Of a DNA stretch of 64,000 nt, positions 18,326 to 28,079 are shown piece by piece. The notes under the pieces are model-generated. The model was not told the DNA's origin, searched no databases, and saw nothing but the letters and a program-made list of their open reading frames with translations. Source of the DNA: Actinomycetota bacterium (GTDB lineage Bacteria > Actinomycetota > Actinomycetes > Nanopelagicales > Nanopelagicaceae); assembly GCA_014377015.1 (NCBI GenBank), contig JACMQL010000047.1, positions 17,105 through 81,104 on the forward strand, written 5' to 3'. Within the stretch, counting starts at the first letter, position 1, and each line of letters begins with the position of its first letter. Both the position numbers and the translations under genes were made by a program.

Positions 18326-19204
18326 ATGATTAGAGCTTCCGTTTTTGATGAACGAGTCAATTTGCTGGGTGAAGGTCCGACCGCAACTGGGGTGGCGAAC
18401 GAACAAATCTCGTGGGTCGACATTATGGGAAGAAAAGTGCGCTCGCGTAATTTTCTTACCGGAGAAATCATGGAGTACGCAACGCAAGAAGACGTCGGCT
18501 TCGCGATTCCGCGAGTTACCGGCGGTGCCATCCTGGGAGTTGTCTCAGGTCCAGTGTTGCGCGATGCGGACGGCTCGCTACACCAACTACCGTCACGCGA
18601 AGATGCGGACGGATTTCCTGCGCGTCGTCCAATTCGATGGAACGACGGGAAAGTCTCCCCGCAAGGTGATCTATTTATGGGCACCATGCCTTACGACTTT
18701 GCGGCCAATGGGGGAGCCTTTTATCAACTTCGTGGTGACGGCAAACATATCCGACGCCTCTTTGGCGACGTTACGGTCAGCAATGGGCTTGACTGGACGG
18801 TCGATGGTTCACGAATGTTCTACATAGACACCGCCTTGGGCGGAGTGGACATATTTGATGTTGAAGGTCATGACATCAGAAATCGTAGAACTCTGATCCA
18901 TTTCCCGAAGGAGATGGGATCCCCAGACGGAATGAGCGTGGATGCCAATGACAATCTTTGGGTTGCCTTTTGGCTAGGCGCGGCGGTTCGCTGCTTTGAC
19001 GGTCGGACGGGCATCCAAATTGAGGAAATCACCTGCCCCGCGCCCAGGATCACCTCGTGTGTCTTCGGCGGGGAAAAATTAGACCAGATATTTATCACAA
19101 GTGCGCGTGAAGATACCGACCTGGCACAATATCCTGAGGCAGGAATGGTCTTTATGGCCAGTCCTGGCGTGGTCGGCCAGAAAACCACACATTTTCGAAT
19201 TTGA
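18326..19204 (+). CDS. SMP-30/gluconolactonase family lactonase
   Basis: A 292-aa six-bladed beta-propeller that hydrolyses sugar lactones to aldonic acids. Metal and substrate residues are seen in LLGEGPTATG (E near residue 14), RPIRWNDGKVSPQGDLFMGTM, TVSNGLDWTVDG and GSPDGMSVDANDNLWVA, the standard SMP-30 set. GGAGGG precedes the ATG. As last gene of the cassette it supplies the acid for the IlvD/Edd dehydratase. It is a distant paralogue of the lactonase-like gene at 49105. The family call is secure; the sugar is not readable. Confidence 0.9.
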   Translation: MIRASVFDERVNLLGEGPTATGVANEQISWVDIMGRKVRSRNFLTGEIMEYATQEDVGFAIPRVTGGAILGVVSGPVLRDADGSLHQLPSREDADGFPARRPIRWNDGKVSPQGDLFMGTMPYDFAANGGAFYQLRGDGKHIRRLFGDVTVSNGLDWTVDGSRMFYIDTALGGVDIFDVEGHDIRNRRTLIHFPKEMGSPDGMSVDANDNLWVAFWLGAAVRCFDGRTGIQIEEITCPAPRITSCVFGGEKLDQIFITSAREDTDLAQYPEAGMVFMASPGVVGQKTTHFRI

Positions 19205-19264
19205 TTTTTAGGTTCGCCTTGGAGTCACCTAGGGATCCCACTTCTGGTGGGCGAAGGAGTTTTA

Positions 19265-21886
19265 GTGAAAATCACATCCTCATTTGGTAGTCGTCGGCGC
19301 CAAGTTGGTGCGCTGCTTGTTTCCCTAGCGTTACTGGCAATCTCCTTACCTTCGCAGGCTAGCGCCACTCCCTCGACCGTACATCTCACCATTCACTATC
19401 AGCGCCCAGGTGAAGATTACAAAGGCTGGAACTTGTGGCTCTGGAAAAATGTTTCTGGGAGTTCAGGTGATGTCGATGTAAACGCCAACGGCACAGAATT
19501 CAACGGGGATGATGCTTTTGGAAAAGTGCTGAAATTAGACATTCCTGACATGGCAAATTTTGAAAGCGTGGGATTTATTGTTCGATTAAACGCATGGCAA
19601 TCAAAGGATGTCGGCGACGATCGCTTCGTTACTAATTTTGATGCGAACGGAAATGCAACCATCTGGCTAATCCAGGGGGACAAGACTGTATATACAAGTG
19701 CCCCCACAAGTAACGCTTCAATTCGTTCGGCCAGCATCGACGGATTCCGTCTACTTACGGTAGAACTCAGCCAGAAGATGGCACTCACCGGTTCAGGAGC
19801 TGAAGGGTTTACTCTTTCCGACGGAAATAGTGTCACCTCCGTAAAAGCGCTCAACGGTACCTCGACTAGTGCAAGTCAAGTTCAACTTACTCTCGGTGCT
19901 GACGTCGTCCTTGGTAAGACCTACACGCTCTCGCATCCAACGTTTGGAAAAGTTGAAACAACCCCAGGCAAGATCATGAACTCCGATGGGTTCAACACTC
20001 GCTTTACGTACGCAGGCAACGATCTTGGGAACACATATTTCACGGATCGCACTGATTTTCGTCTTTGGGCACCAACTGCAACTGCAGTCAAGTTAGTGAC
20101 TTATGCCAAGGCTGACACTTCTGCGAATGAAGGTATCACTACACCGATGCTCGCTGATCAGAACGGAACGTGGATAACCACTCAGAAAGTCAATGCCAAC
20201 GGTCTCATTTATAACTACCGCGTCACGGTCGGTGGAGTTGAGCGTGAGGCAGTAGATCCCTATGTGCGTGCTACAACAATCAATGGCACGCGTGGCGTAG
20301 TCGTGGATCTGTCGAAGACCGATCCGCAGGGCTGGAGCAAGAAGAAACCTTCATTCAGCGGGAAAGGTACTGATGCCGTAATTTATGAATTGCATGTACG
20401 AGACTTGTCGATGGATGCATCAGGAAATTTCCCAGCCGCCCAGAAAGGAAAATATTCGGCACTTTCCAACATGACGGCCAAGACAAATGCCGGTGGTCTC
20501 GCTGGTGTTGCGGCGATAAAGGACCTTGGCGCAACTCATGTTGAGTTACTTCCAGTTTTTGATTACGCATCGGTCGATGAAGCTAATCCGACTTTTAACT
20601 GGGGGTATGACCCGCAGAACTACAATGTGCCAGAAGGCTCTTACTCATCAGATCCCAGGAACCCCACTGCACGTATCGTTGAACTGAAGAGCGCAATTCA
20701 GTCTCTGCACGACAACAACTTACGTGTGATGATGGACGTGGTGTATAACCACGTATTTAGCGTTTCAAGTTTCAGTCAAGAAAATATAGTGCCCGGCTAC
20801 TTTTTCCGAACCAATTCCGATGGCACTCTCACTAACGGCAGTGGAGTCGGAAACGATGTGGCCTCCGAGAGACCGATGGTGCGTAAATTTATCGTCGACT
20901 CAGTTAAGTACTGGGCGACCCAATATCGCCTCGATGGATTTCGCTTCGACTTGATGGGGCTAATTGACCTGACAACAATGCAGCAAATCCGCATGGAACT
21001 TACGAAGATCGATCCTTCCATATTGATTATCGGCGAGGGTTGGGACATGGGCACCTTGCCCGCTATAGAGAAATCAACCCAACAAAACATAGGCTCTTTG
21101 GTCGGCATTTCTGCCTTCAATGACCAACTTCGTGACGGTATAAAGGGCTCAGTCTTCGATGCTACTGATACCGGTTATGCCACGGGTAAGTTGACGCAGA
21201 TCACAAGCACAAAAGCGGGCATTGTCGGCAATGTTTTCTATAGCCGGGACGTTTTGGGGAAGTGGATAACCACAGATCCCACCCAATCGGTTAACTATGT
21301 TGAGTCACACGACAATTTAACTTTGTTTGACAAGTTGACCGCCAGCGTTCCTAATGCCCCAACCGCCAAAATAGATACACTCGATCGATTCGCAACCTCG
21401 ATAGCATTCCTAGCTCAAGGTGTGCCATTTATGCAGGCCGGTCAGGAGTTTTTGAGATCCAAAAATGGTGATTCCAATAGTTATCGCTCAAGTGATGCCA
21501 TCAATTCCCTCAAATGGGATTTGCGAGGTAAGAACATTGCAACAGTGAATTACTACAAGGGGCTGCTGGCTCTACGAAAGGCGCATCCGGCTTTTCGAAT
21601 GTCGACGACTACTTCGATACAGAAGAACCTGACATTTCTCAAAGCCTCTAATGATGTTATCGCGTATTCACTCAATGGATCCGCCGTGAAAGACAGTTGG
21701 AAGTCAATCGTCGTGGTTCATAACCCTAACTCGACTTCCCAGAAAATCGCCCTACCATCGAAAGGTAATTGGAGCGTTGTGGTGAATGAGAAGAGCGCAG
21801 GAGTAAAAGTAATCAAGACTTTGAAAGCTACCTCGAAAATTACCGTTGCAGGATTGGCGACTACAGTTCTGCAAAGAGTTAAATAA
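19265..21886 (+). CDS. pulA: Secreted type I pullulanase (GH13)
   Basis: Extracellular debranching enzyme cutting alpha-1,6 bonds in pullulan and branched alpha-glucans. It is ~873 aa from the GTG at 19265, which has GAAGGAG 6 nt upstream; the ORF-track start six codons earlier is inside that signal. A signal peptide (~1-38) is followed by a CBM41-like domain (LTIHYQRPGEDYKGWNLWLW), a linker domain, a CBM48-like domain (TDFRLWAP) and the GH13 barrel. YNVPEGSYSSDP is the pullulanase signature. The catalytic regions are VMMDVVYNHV, LDGFRFDLMG, IIGEGWDMG and VESHDN. It stands alone after the sugar-acid cassette. Confidence 0.93.
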   Translation: MKITSSFGSRRRQVGALLVSLALLAISLPSQASATPSTVHLTIHYQRPGEDYKGWNLWLWKNVSGSSGDVDVNANGTEFNGDDAFGKVLKLDIPDMANFESVGFIVRLNAWQSKDVGDDRFVTNFDANGNATIWLIQGDKTVYTSAPTSNASIRSASIDGFRLLTVELSQKMALTGSGAEGFTLSDGNSVTSVKALNGTSTSASQVQLTLGADVVLGKTYTLSHPTFGKVETTPGKIMNSDGFNTRFTYAGNDLGNTYFTDRTDFRLWAPTATAVKLVTYAKADTSANEGITTPMLADQNGTWITTQKVNANGLIYNYRVTVGGVEREAVDPYVRATTINGTRGVVVDLSKTDPQGWSKKKPSFSGKGTDAVIYELHVRDLSMDASGNFPAAQKGKYSALSNMTAKTNAGGLAGVAAIKDLGATHVELLPVFDYASVDEANPTFNWGYDPQNYNVPEGSYSSDPRNPTARIVELKSAIQSLHDNNLRVMMDVVYNHVFSVSSFSQENIVPGYFFRTNSDGTLTNGSGVGNDVASERPMVRKFIVDSVKYWATQYRLDGFRFDLMGLIDLTTMQQIRMELTKIDPSILIIGEGWDMGTLPAIEKSTQQNIGSLVGISAFNDQLRDGIKGSVFDATDTGYATGKLTQITSTKAGIVGNVFYSRDVLGKWITTDPTQSVNYVESHDNLTLFDKLTASVPNAPTAKIDTLDRFATSIAFLAQGVPFMQAGQEFLRSKNGDSNSYRSSDAINSLKWDLRGKNIATVNYYKGLLALRKAHPAFRMSTTTSIQKNLTFLKASNDVIAYSLNGSAVKDSWKSIVVVHNPNSTSQKIALPSKGNWSVVVNEKSAGVKVIKTLKATSKITVAGLATTVLQRVK

Positions 21887-22517
21887 TGAGTGTCAGCCGG
21901 TCGTTTATCGCTAGTTCTAAAGCTGTGCCGGTGCGCGAGTCGAAGAGTTCGACCTGTACATCTTTGCCCTTGAATGCTGTATAGACATTCTGGGGTAAAT
22001 CCTTGTAATAAAGAATCTGATTTCCATTGACGTTGGTGAAAGAGATGGAGTCTGGCTCTTTGGCCGCTTCACGGAAAAGATGGAAGCTGTTATTAGTTTT
22101 GTAGGTAGAGACGACGCGATAGTTTGATCCCAGATCTTCAAGACCGTGGCCCTTAGGCAGATATCGTATGGAGATGCGATCATTTTCAGATGCGTCGAGG
22201 ACGTACTTGGCATTCGCTACTGGGCCAACCCAATAAGCTTCTAGGCCCTTTAGTTTGACAATTTGTTTTAGTTCGCCAAGAGTCAAAGCGTAGAGCCCAT
22301 GAGTCATCAAGTATTGATCGACGTCGCGTATAGGAGTCCTTCCCTGCAAATCTTCGGTGCTAAGGGGAATGAGAGTAACTAAGAGGGCGAAGATAAATAC
22401 CGCTGCGCGTAAGGCAGAGCCGTGGCTATAACTTCTCGTCACGCGGGCAACAAGACCAGAGTTACCCTGGCTCGGAATATCGCCTGCAACTCCATCCTTG
22501 CTCATAATCATCTCCAA
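21879..22517 (-). CDS. Uncharacterised membrane-anchored protein
   Basis: A 212-aa protein that I do not recognise. A cytoplasmic N-terminus of ~35 residues is followed by one hydrophobic helix (about 38-54, AAVFIFALLVTLIPL), then an outside domain of ~150 residues with mixed alpha/beta character and no Cys pair. The 3' end overlaps the convergent pullulanase by 8 bp. MEMIMSKD offers starts at residues 1, 3 and 5. It is divergent from the gene at 22706, with 188 bp between. Confidence 0.6.
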   Translation of the reverse strand: MEMIMSKDGVAGDIPSQGNSGLVARVTRSYSHGSALRAAVFIFALLVTLIPLSTEDLQGRTPIRDVDQYLMTHGLYALTLGELKQIVKLKGLEAYWVGPVANAKYVLDASENDRISIRYLPKGHGLEDLGSNYRVVSTYKTNNSFHLFREAAKEPDSISFTNVNGNQILYYKDLPQNVYTAFKGKDVQVELFDSRTGTALELAINDRLTLII

Positions 22518-22705
22518 TTCGCTATCTATTATCAGTCGTGGAGCACCTCTCCGCTACTATTTTTTGTGATTTAGTAAACTGTGACCGAAGCTAGGATTAC
22601 GGCGCTGGCTTGTTTCGAATAGGCACAAATTTCTGGTCCGGGAGCCCTCGACGTGCTAGGCATGCTTGAGAGATGTGGCTAAGGTAGAGAGAAGGGGGAG
22701 AGAAC

Positions 22706-23140
22706 ATGAAACATATAAAGATACTTGGATTAGCTCTTCTGGTGATCTTCGCGGGCACCGTTTTTTCCGTACCAGCAAGTAACGCCGCCTCGCTGCCTTC
22801 CAAATGCGTCGGCGTAAAGACGCAAGTTCGGGCTTTCGAAAAGATGGAGAAGCCTCTATCAGTGAAATATGGACCAGTAAACGGGAAATGGTCCTGGTAT
22901 TTTGCCACAGATAATTCCGATTTCTACATTGACCTACAGAAGACAATCGTCGACCTGCAAGTGAAGATGTTCAGTTTTGATAAGGCAAATATTGAATGTT
23001 TCACGCCTACGCAAAAGGAATACATCACCTCCAGTCTGAAGATCTGGAAAGATTTGCAATCAGAAATGAAGGTCCGGCCCAGTTGGCTGGCGGGATTCTC
23101 ATTCGTCGCCATAGTGTGGGACTCTATTTACAGTAAGTGA
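22706..23140 (+). CDS. Uncharacterised secreted protein
   Basis: A 144-aa protein with a clear signal peptide (MKHIKILGLALLVIF..., likely cut after SNAA near residue 28). The mature part has two cysteines (CVGVKTQ and IECFTP) that could form a disulfide, and is otherwise helical. A strong AAGGGGGAG ribosome site precedes the ATG. I do not recognise the family. It is followed by 74 bp before the FAD/Fe-S dehydrogenase gene; a shared function is not apparent. Confidence 0.65.
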   Translation: MKHIKILGLALLVIFAGTVFSVPASNAASLPSKCVGVKTQVRAFEKMEKPLSVKYGPVNGKWSWYFATDNSDFYIDLQKTIVDLQVKMFSFDKANIECFTPTQKEYITSSLKIWKDLQSEMKVRPSWLAGFSFVAIVWDSIYSK

Positions 23141-23214
23141 TAGTAAGTGAGTGGTGCAGGCTGTGCGATAAGAAATGAACCACTGGCTGTTCAACGGAGA
23201 GGATTTTTAGGTTC

Positions 23215-26001
23215 ATGACGAATAGGGCTCTGGTCGGAGCGCTAGAGGCGGCTGTGCCCGGTGGAGTGTTTGCTCATATCTTCGACCGCACATCTATGGC
23301 TAGTGATGCGTCGCATTATGCGCTAATTCCTGAAGTAGTTGTGCGGCCGAAACACGCTGGCCATGTAGGTCAACTCTTTCGGGTGAGCCACGAGATGAAC
23401 ATCGCACTGACGTTCCGTTCGGGTGGCACGAGCCTAAGTGGGCAGGGCGTTTCATCTGGCTTGCTCGTTGACGTGCGCAGACATTTCAAAGAAATTGAAG
23501 TACTCAATGATGGAGCCCGAATTCGACTGCAACCAGGTTCAACTGTCAAGCAGGCAAATCTTGCACTGATGAAATACGGCCACAAACTAGGACCTGATCC
23601 TGCAAGTGAGATCGCATGCACGATAGGCGGAGTGGTCGCTAATAACTCGAGTGGGATGGCTTGCGGAACTAAATTCAACACCTATGCAACTTTGGACTCG
23701 ATGATATTTGTTTTGCCAAGTGGCACGGTTGTGGACACTCGACGCCCAGATGCTGATGATGAGTTGCGGAGCAAAGAGCCAGAATTGTATGAAGGTCTCG
23801 CTGGATTGCAGAAGCGTATTCATGCAACTAGTGAATCGGTGGAGAAGATTCGCCAGATGTATGCGATTAAGAACACCATGGGTTATTCGCTCAATTCTTT
23901 TGTAGATTACAAACGACCCGTCGACATTCTTCAACACCTGATTGTGGGGAGTGAAGGAACGCTGGCTTTTATTGCAGAAGTCACCTTCAACACTGTCCCG
24001 CTATTGCAGAAACAGGCTACTGGGTTGCTAATTTTTGAGACCTTGGAGGCAGCTACCGACTCGTTGTTGGCTCTAAAGGAGTCGCGGGCTAACGTGATCG
24101 AACTTCTTGACGCCTCGTCCCTGCGAGTGGCGCAGCGGGAGCACATGGCGGATTCAGTTTTGGTCCATCACACATTCGTCGATCATGCGGCCTTGTTGGT
24201 TGAGTATCAAGCAGCGAGCGTAGCTGAACTTGAGTCCTTAATGGAGAGTGGTCAGAGAACTTTCGCGAAATTGCCCATTGCACCAACAGTTTTGACACAG
24301 GAACTCAAGACTCGCAACGAACTTTGGAAAGCACGTAAAGGTCTCTATGCGGCAGTTGCGGGCAACCGTCCATCCGGCACGACTGCGATATTGGAAGATA
24401 TTGCGGTGCCAAGTTGGGCACTGCATGAGACGACAAAAGAGTTAGCGGAGTTGTTGCGCAAGCATAAATATTTCGACAGTGTGATTTTCGGTCATGCCAA
24501 AGACGGGAATCTGCATTTCTTGCTGAATGAGCGATTCGACATACCAGAGATGTTAGAGCGTTATCGCAATTTCACTGAGGAGATGGTGACACTTGTACTT
24601 TCCAATAATGGCTCACTTAAGGCTGAGCATGGCACGGGTCGCATCATGGCGCCTTACGTGCGCAGGCAATTCGGAGACGAACTCTACGAAGTCATGGTCG
24701 AGATCAAGCGACTTTGTGATCCGCGTAACGTCTTGAACCCTGGAGTGCTTATCAATTCCGATCCGGAGATTTATGTGCAAGATTTGAAAACGAGCCCAAC
24801 GATTGACGTAGAAGTCGATAGGTGCGTTGAGTGCGGATACTGTGAGCCGGTCTGCCCGAGTCGCGATTTGACTCTTACCCCGCGCCAGCGAATCGTGATT
24901 AGACGTGCTATCTCCGAAGCCGAGTCGGCGGGTGATGACGCACTCGTGAAAGACCTGTCTGGCAGATTCGACTATGACGTAGTCCAAACTTGTGCGGCCG
25001 ACAGCATGTGCGCGGTCAACTGCCCCGTTCATATTGATACAGGAGCTTTGGTAAAGCGATTGCGCGCGGAAGAACATGGCGCAATTGCGAACAAAATAGG
25101 TGCTATCACCGCTTCAAATTGGGCGCCAATCACCTCGCTTGTGGGTAAGACCTTGTCGCTGGCGCAGAAACTGCCTGCGACTCTGATCACTCCTCTGAAT
25201 AAAGTGGCAAGAAACGTGATGGGTGCTGATGCTGTGCCACTGTGGAACAAATTCTTGCCTGGTGGAGGAGTTCGACGGGAGGCGATCATCAATCCTGCTG
25301 CTGACGTTATCTTCTTCCCTTCGTGTCTCAACACAATGTTTGCAAGTTCCGACGAGGGTCTTGGAGCGCAAGGAGCGTTTCTATCTTTGTGCAAACGCGC
25401 TGGAATCGCAGTCGCTGTTCCAGAAAATATTTCAGAACTGTGTTGCGGGACTCCGTGGATATCCAAGGGGCTGACAGCGGGTTACGAGACGATGGGAAAG
25501 CGCACCGCTTCTGCCTTAGCAAAGTTGGCCGTTGATCAGAAACTTCCAGTCGTCTGCGATTCAACCTCTTGTACCTATGGATTGAACGAACTGAAGATGA
25601 CTGGTACTGCTGACCTCAAATTCGAAGACGCGTTGGAATACGTAGCCACACATGTTTTACCCAAATTGAAAATTTTTAAGAAGCTCGAATCTATAACTTT
25701 GCATCCAACTTGCTCTGGCATGCAACTCGGACTTAATGAAGCAATGGCAAAGATTGCAAGTGCGGTCGCTGACACGGTAGTGACGCCCGAGAATTGGGCT
25801 TGCTGCGGATACGCGGGCGATCGCGGCATGTTGCATCCCGAACTCACTGCCTCCGCCACAAAATTTGAATCTCAAGAAGTGCGTGCGAACAAAACTTCCA
25901 AGTATGCGTCTTCTAATCGTCCGTGCGAAATCGCAATGTCGAATGCGACAGGCGAGACTTACGTTCATCTTTTGGAAGTCTTGGAGGAAGTTACGCGCTA
26001 G
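23215..26001 (+). CDS. FAD-linked oxidase fused to 4Fe-4S and CCG domains (D-lactate/glycolate dehydrogenase type)
   Basis: A 928-aa membrane-associated dehydrogenase oxidising a 2-hydroxy acid. The FAD PCMH domain (~35-270) has LTFRSGGTSLSGQG and IGGVVANNSSGM. The FAD-oxidase C-terminal domain follows (~270-520, FGHAKDGNLHF, AEHGTGRIM). A ferredoxin-like part has CVECGYCEPVCPS and a second cluster box with CAADSMCAVNCPVH. Two CCG boxes end the protein (LCCGTPWISKG, WACCGYAGDRG). This is the one-chain Dld/GlcDF-like fusion. It sits 19 bp before the enolase-family dehydratase, so it may oxidise lactate or glycolate from sugar-acid breakdown. Confidence 0.88.
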   Translation: MTNRALVGALEAAVPGGVFAHIFDRTSMASDASHYALIPEVVVRPKHAGHVGQLFRVSHEMNIALTFRSGGTSLSGQGVSSGLLVDVRRHFKEIEVLNDGARIRLQPGSTVKQANLALMKYGHKLGPDPASEIACTIGGVVANNSSGMACGTKFNTYATLDSMIFVLPSGTVVDTRRPDADDELRSKEPELYEGLAGLQKRIHATSESVEKIRQMYAIKNTMGYSLNSFVDYKRPVDILQHLIVGSEGTLAFIAEVTFNTVPLLQKQATGLLIFETLEAATDSLLALKESRANVIELLDASSLRVAQREHMADSVLVHHTFVDHAALLVEYQAASVAELESLMESGQRTFAKLPIAPTVLTQELKTRNELWKARKGLYAAVAGNRPSGTTAILEDIAVPSWALHETTKELAELLRKHKYFDSVIFGHAKDGNLHFLLNERFDIPEMLERYRNFTEEMVTLVLSNNGSLKAEHGTGRIMAPYVRRQFGDELYEVMVEIKRLCDPRNVLNPGVLINSDPEIYVQDLKTSPTIDVEVDRCVECGYCEPVCPSRDLTLTPRQRIVIRRAISEAESAGDDALVKDLSGRFDYDVVQTCAADSMCAVNCPVHIDTGALVKRLRAEEHGAIANKIGAITASNWAPITSLVGKTLSLAQKLPATLITPLNKVARNVMGADAVPLWNKFLPGGGVRREAIINPAADVIFFPSCLNTMFASSDEGLGAQGAFLSLCKRAGIAVAVPENISELCCGTPWISKGLTAGYETMGKRTASALAKLAVDQKLPVVCDSTSCTYGLNELKMTGTADLKFEDALEYVATHVLPKLKIFKKLESITLHPTCSGMQLGLNEAMAKIASAVADTVVTPENWACCGYAGDRGMLHPELTASATKFESQEVRANKTSKYASSNRPCEIAMSNATGETYVHLLEVLEEVTR

Positions 26002-26020
26002 AAGTTGTAAGGTTTCATTT

Positions 26021-27184
26021 ATGAAAATCACGAAAATCACTACGACAATTGTCAATGCCAAAATGCGCAATTGGGTAATTGTGCGAATTTACACTGATGT
26101 ACCAGGCTTAATTGGCATTGGTGAGGCAACCGTCGAATTTCAATCGCAAGCAGTTGTAGGTGCGGTAGAGGATATTGCACCGCTCATTATCGGTAAGGAT
26201 CCGCGCGACATTGAGCGAAATTGGCAAATCCTTTATCGACACCCGTTCTTTAAGGGCGGCGTGGTGACGATGTCGGCAATCAGTGGAATTGATCAGGCGA
26301 TGTGGGACATCACAGCGAAGGATCAAGGAGTGCCGCTCTACCGAGTTCTGGGCGGCTTGGCGCGTGATCGAGTACGAATGTATGACCATCTCGGCGGCGG
26401 CAATTCCGATGCGGTCTACAATTCTGATTCGGAAGCCGAGTTCCAGGAGAAGATGCGACAGAGCATCGCGGAAGGATTTACCGCAGTAAAAATTTTGGCC
26501 GTTCCGCATACAGAGCCTTTAGGTAGCAATGATTCACTTCGCCATGCCGAGTCGTTGATGGCAACGGCGCGCGAAGCCGCTGGGCCGGACGTTGACATCA
26601 TGATTGATTTTCACGGACGCACGACGGCGGCAATGGCGATTCAATACGGGAAAGTCTTGGAGCCATTTAACCCGTTCTTCCTCGAAGAAGTGGTGCAACC
26701 TGATCAGATAGAGGCGTTCAAGCAGGCGCGTTCGGGAATCAATGTGCCACTTGCCGCTGGAGAGCGACTTCTATCGCGATTTGAATTTTTGCCGATGTTG
26801 CAAGCTGGAATCATCGATGTCGCCCAACCGGATGTTTGTCATGCGGGAGGAATTACGGAAGTGCGGAAAATTGCCGCACTCTGTGACACGTTCGGGGTTG
26901 TGATGGCGCCGCATAATCCGCTCGGTCCAATTGCAACGATGGTAAATGTCCATTTGGGGCTGACGATGCCGAACTTTCTGATTCAAGAAGTGATGCGCGC
27001 AGATGTTCCGTGGCGCAACGAAGTCTTTCAAGGCGTCCCGGATATCAACGACGGATTTATTTACCCGCCTACCGCACCAGGAATCGGCGTCGACATGGAC
27101 GAGATTGGTGCGGCATCGCATCCTTACGTGCCGGTGACCTCAACGCAGTGGTTTCACCGAGATGGGTCTGTTGCAGACTGGTAG
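26021..27184 (+). CDS. Enolase-superfamily (mandelate racemase/galactonate dehydratase-like) enzyme
   Basis: A ~387-aa Mg-dependent dehydratase for an aldonic acid. I place the start at the ATG at 26021 (TAAGG upstream); the ORF track extends into the previous gene. Metal ligands are D196 (IDFHGR), E222 (FLEEVV) and E248 (AAGERL); bases H198 and H298 (APHNPLGP) fit the galactonate dehydratase group, whose catalytic His follows the first ligand by two residues. Galactonate is favoured, but related aldonates are possible. The three-half-site operator begins 18 bp after the stop. Confidence 0.85.
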   Translation: MKITKITTTIVNAKMRNWVIVRIYTDVPGLIGIGEATVEFQSQAVVGAVEDIAPLIIGKDPRDIERNWQILYRHPFFKGGVVTMSAISGIDQAMWDITAKDQGVPLYRVLGGLARDRVRMYDHLGGGNSDAVYNSDSEAEFQEKMRQSIAEGFTAVKILAVPHTEPLGSNDSLRHAESLMATAREAAGPDVDIMIDFHGRTTAAMAIQYGKVLEPFNPFFLEEVVQPDQIEAFKQARSGINVPLAAGERLLSRFEFLPMLQAGIIDVAQPDVCHAGGITEVRKIAALCDTFGVVMAPHNPLGPIATMVNVHLGLTMPNFLIQEVMRADVPWRNEVFQGVPDINDGFIYPPTAPGIGVDMDEIGAASHPYVPVTSTQWFHRDGSVADW

Positions 27185-27202
27185 AAATTGTTAGGATGAA
27201 AT

Positions 27203-27230
27203 TGCCGAACCGTGTTCGGCAACGCCGAGC
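27203..27230. promoter_or_regulatory. Candidate IclR operator, copy 1 (three half-sites)
   Basis: TGCCGAAC (27203), three bases, GTTCGGCA (27214), one base, then CGCCGAGC (27223). The first two form a perfect inverted repeat, TTGCCGAA-N5-TTCGGCAA. It lies 43 bp upstream of the IclR gene. The same 8-3-8-1-8 layout recurs at 28080. Confidence 0.7.
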
Positions 27231-27272
27231 ATCGCGACAACCCGCGAGTCGGCATGAAGGGTAGGCACTGTC

Positions 27273-28055
27273 GTGGCGGCACCGACTTCAGATCGCGTTG
27301 CAGGAGTGGCACGCGCCCTCAAGCTTCTCGAGATCATCACTCTCGGTCCCGCCGATGGTATGAATCTCACCGAACTTTCGAAGAAAATAGAGATATCTAA
27401 GAGTTCAACTCTGGCGCTCCTGCGCACCATGACAGATGCGGGTTTTGTACGGATTAAGGAACCTGGCCCGCGTTATCTACCCGGGATGACTTTGCTTCGA
27501 TTAGGCGATCTATCGCGAACAACTCAGCCGATCGATGAAATTGCGCAAACGTATATTCCTGCCCTTGCCCAGGAGATAGGCATGACAATTCGCGTTGCCC
27601 TCAATGAAGGTGGACGACCCGTGTTTATCTCTCGTGCCGATGCGCCAGGTTCAGTTCGCTTCCATACAATGCTGGGGGCGAAAGAATTCCCCAGTGTCTC
27701 CTCGGCCGGTAAGGCTATTTTGGCCAATCTTTCTGATGAAGAAATTGCCGCAGTTATCGATGAAACGGGTTTGCCGACGCGCACCAAACATTCGCACGGC
27801 TCACTCTCGTCATTGATGCGCGATATCAATCAAGTACGTGCGCGCGGTTACGCCATCGATGATGAGGAAGATGTTGAGGGAATTTTCTGCATTGGTGCCG
27901 CATTCTTCGACCACGCGGGCCGATGCGGAGGCGCAATAAGTGCGACGGGAATTAAGACGGCAGCGCGCCAGAAGCGGACCGCCTTCTTCGGCGCCCAAGT
28001 GGTCAAATGCGCGGATGCCATCACGAAAGAATTGCACGGGCGGCGCGCGCGATAG
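27273..28055 (+). CDS. IclR family transcriptional regulator
   Basis: A 260-aa regulator. The N-terminal winged helix-turn-helix (~8-70) has ARALKLLEIITLGPADGMNLTELSKK and SSTLALLRTM. The C-terminal IclR effector domain (~85-255) has FHTMLGAKEFPSVSSAGKAILA and YAIDDEEDVEGIFCIGA. The GTG start follows GAAGGG. A palindrome-based site lies just upstream and again before the transporter operon that begins 164 bp downstream, so it probably regulates itself and that operon. The effector is likely a sugar acid or its breakdown product; this is inference. Confidence 0.92.
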   Translation: MAAPTSDRVAGVARALKLLEIITLGPADGMNLTELSKKIEISKSSTLALLRTMTDAGFVRIKEPGPRYLPGMTLLRLGDLSRTTQPIDEIAQTYIPALAQEIGMTIRVALNEGGRPVFISRADAPGSVRFHTMLGAKEFPSVSSAGKAILANLSDEEIAAVIDETGLPTRTKHSHGSLSSLMRDINQVRARGYAIDDEEDVEGIFCIGAAFFDHAGRCGGAISATGIKTAARQKRTAFFGAQVVKCADAITKELHGRRAR

Positions 28056-28079
28056 ACAGCGCTACGAAATTTACATAAT

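Noticed and set aside
22518-22705. Small RNA or gene in the 188-bp divergent gap
   Set aside because: No open frame with a ribosome site, no strong hairpin and no recognised RNA family seen.
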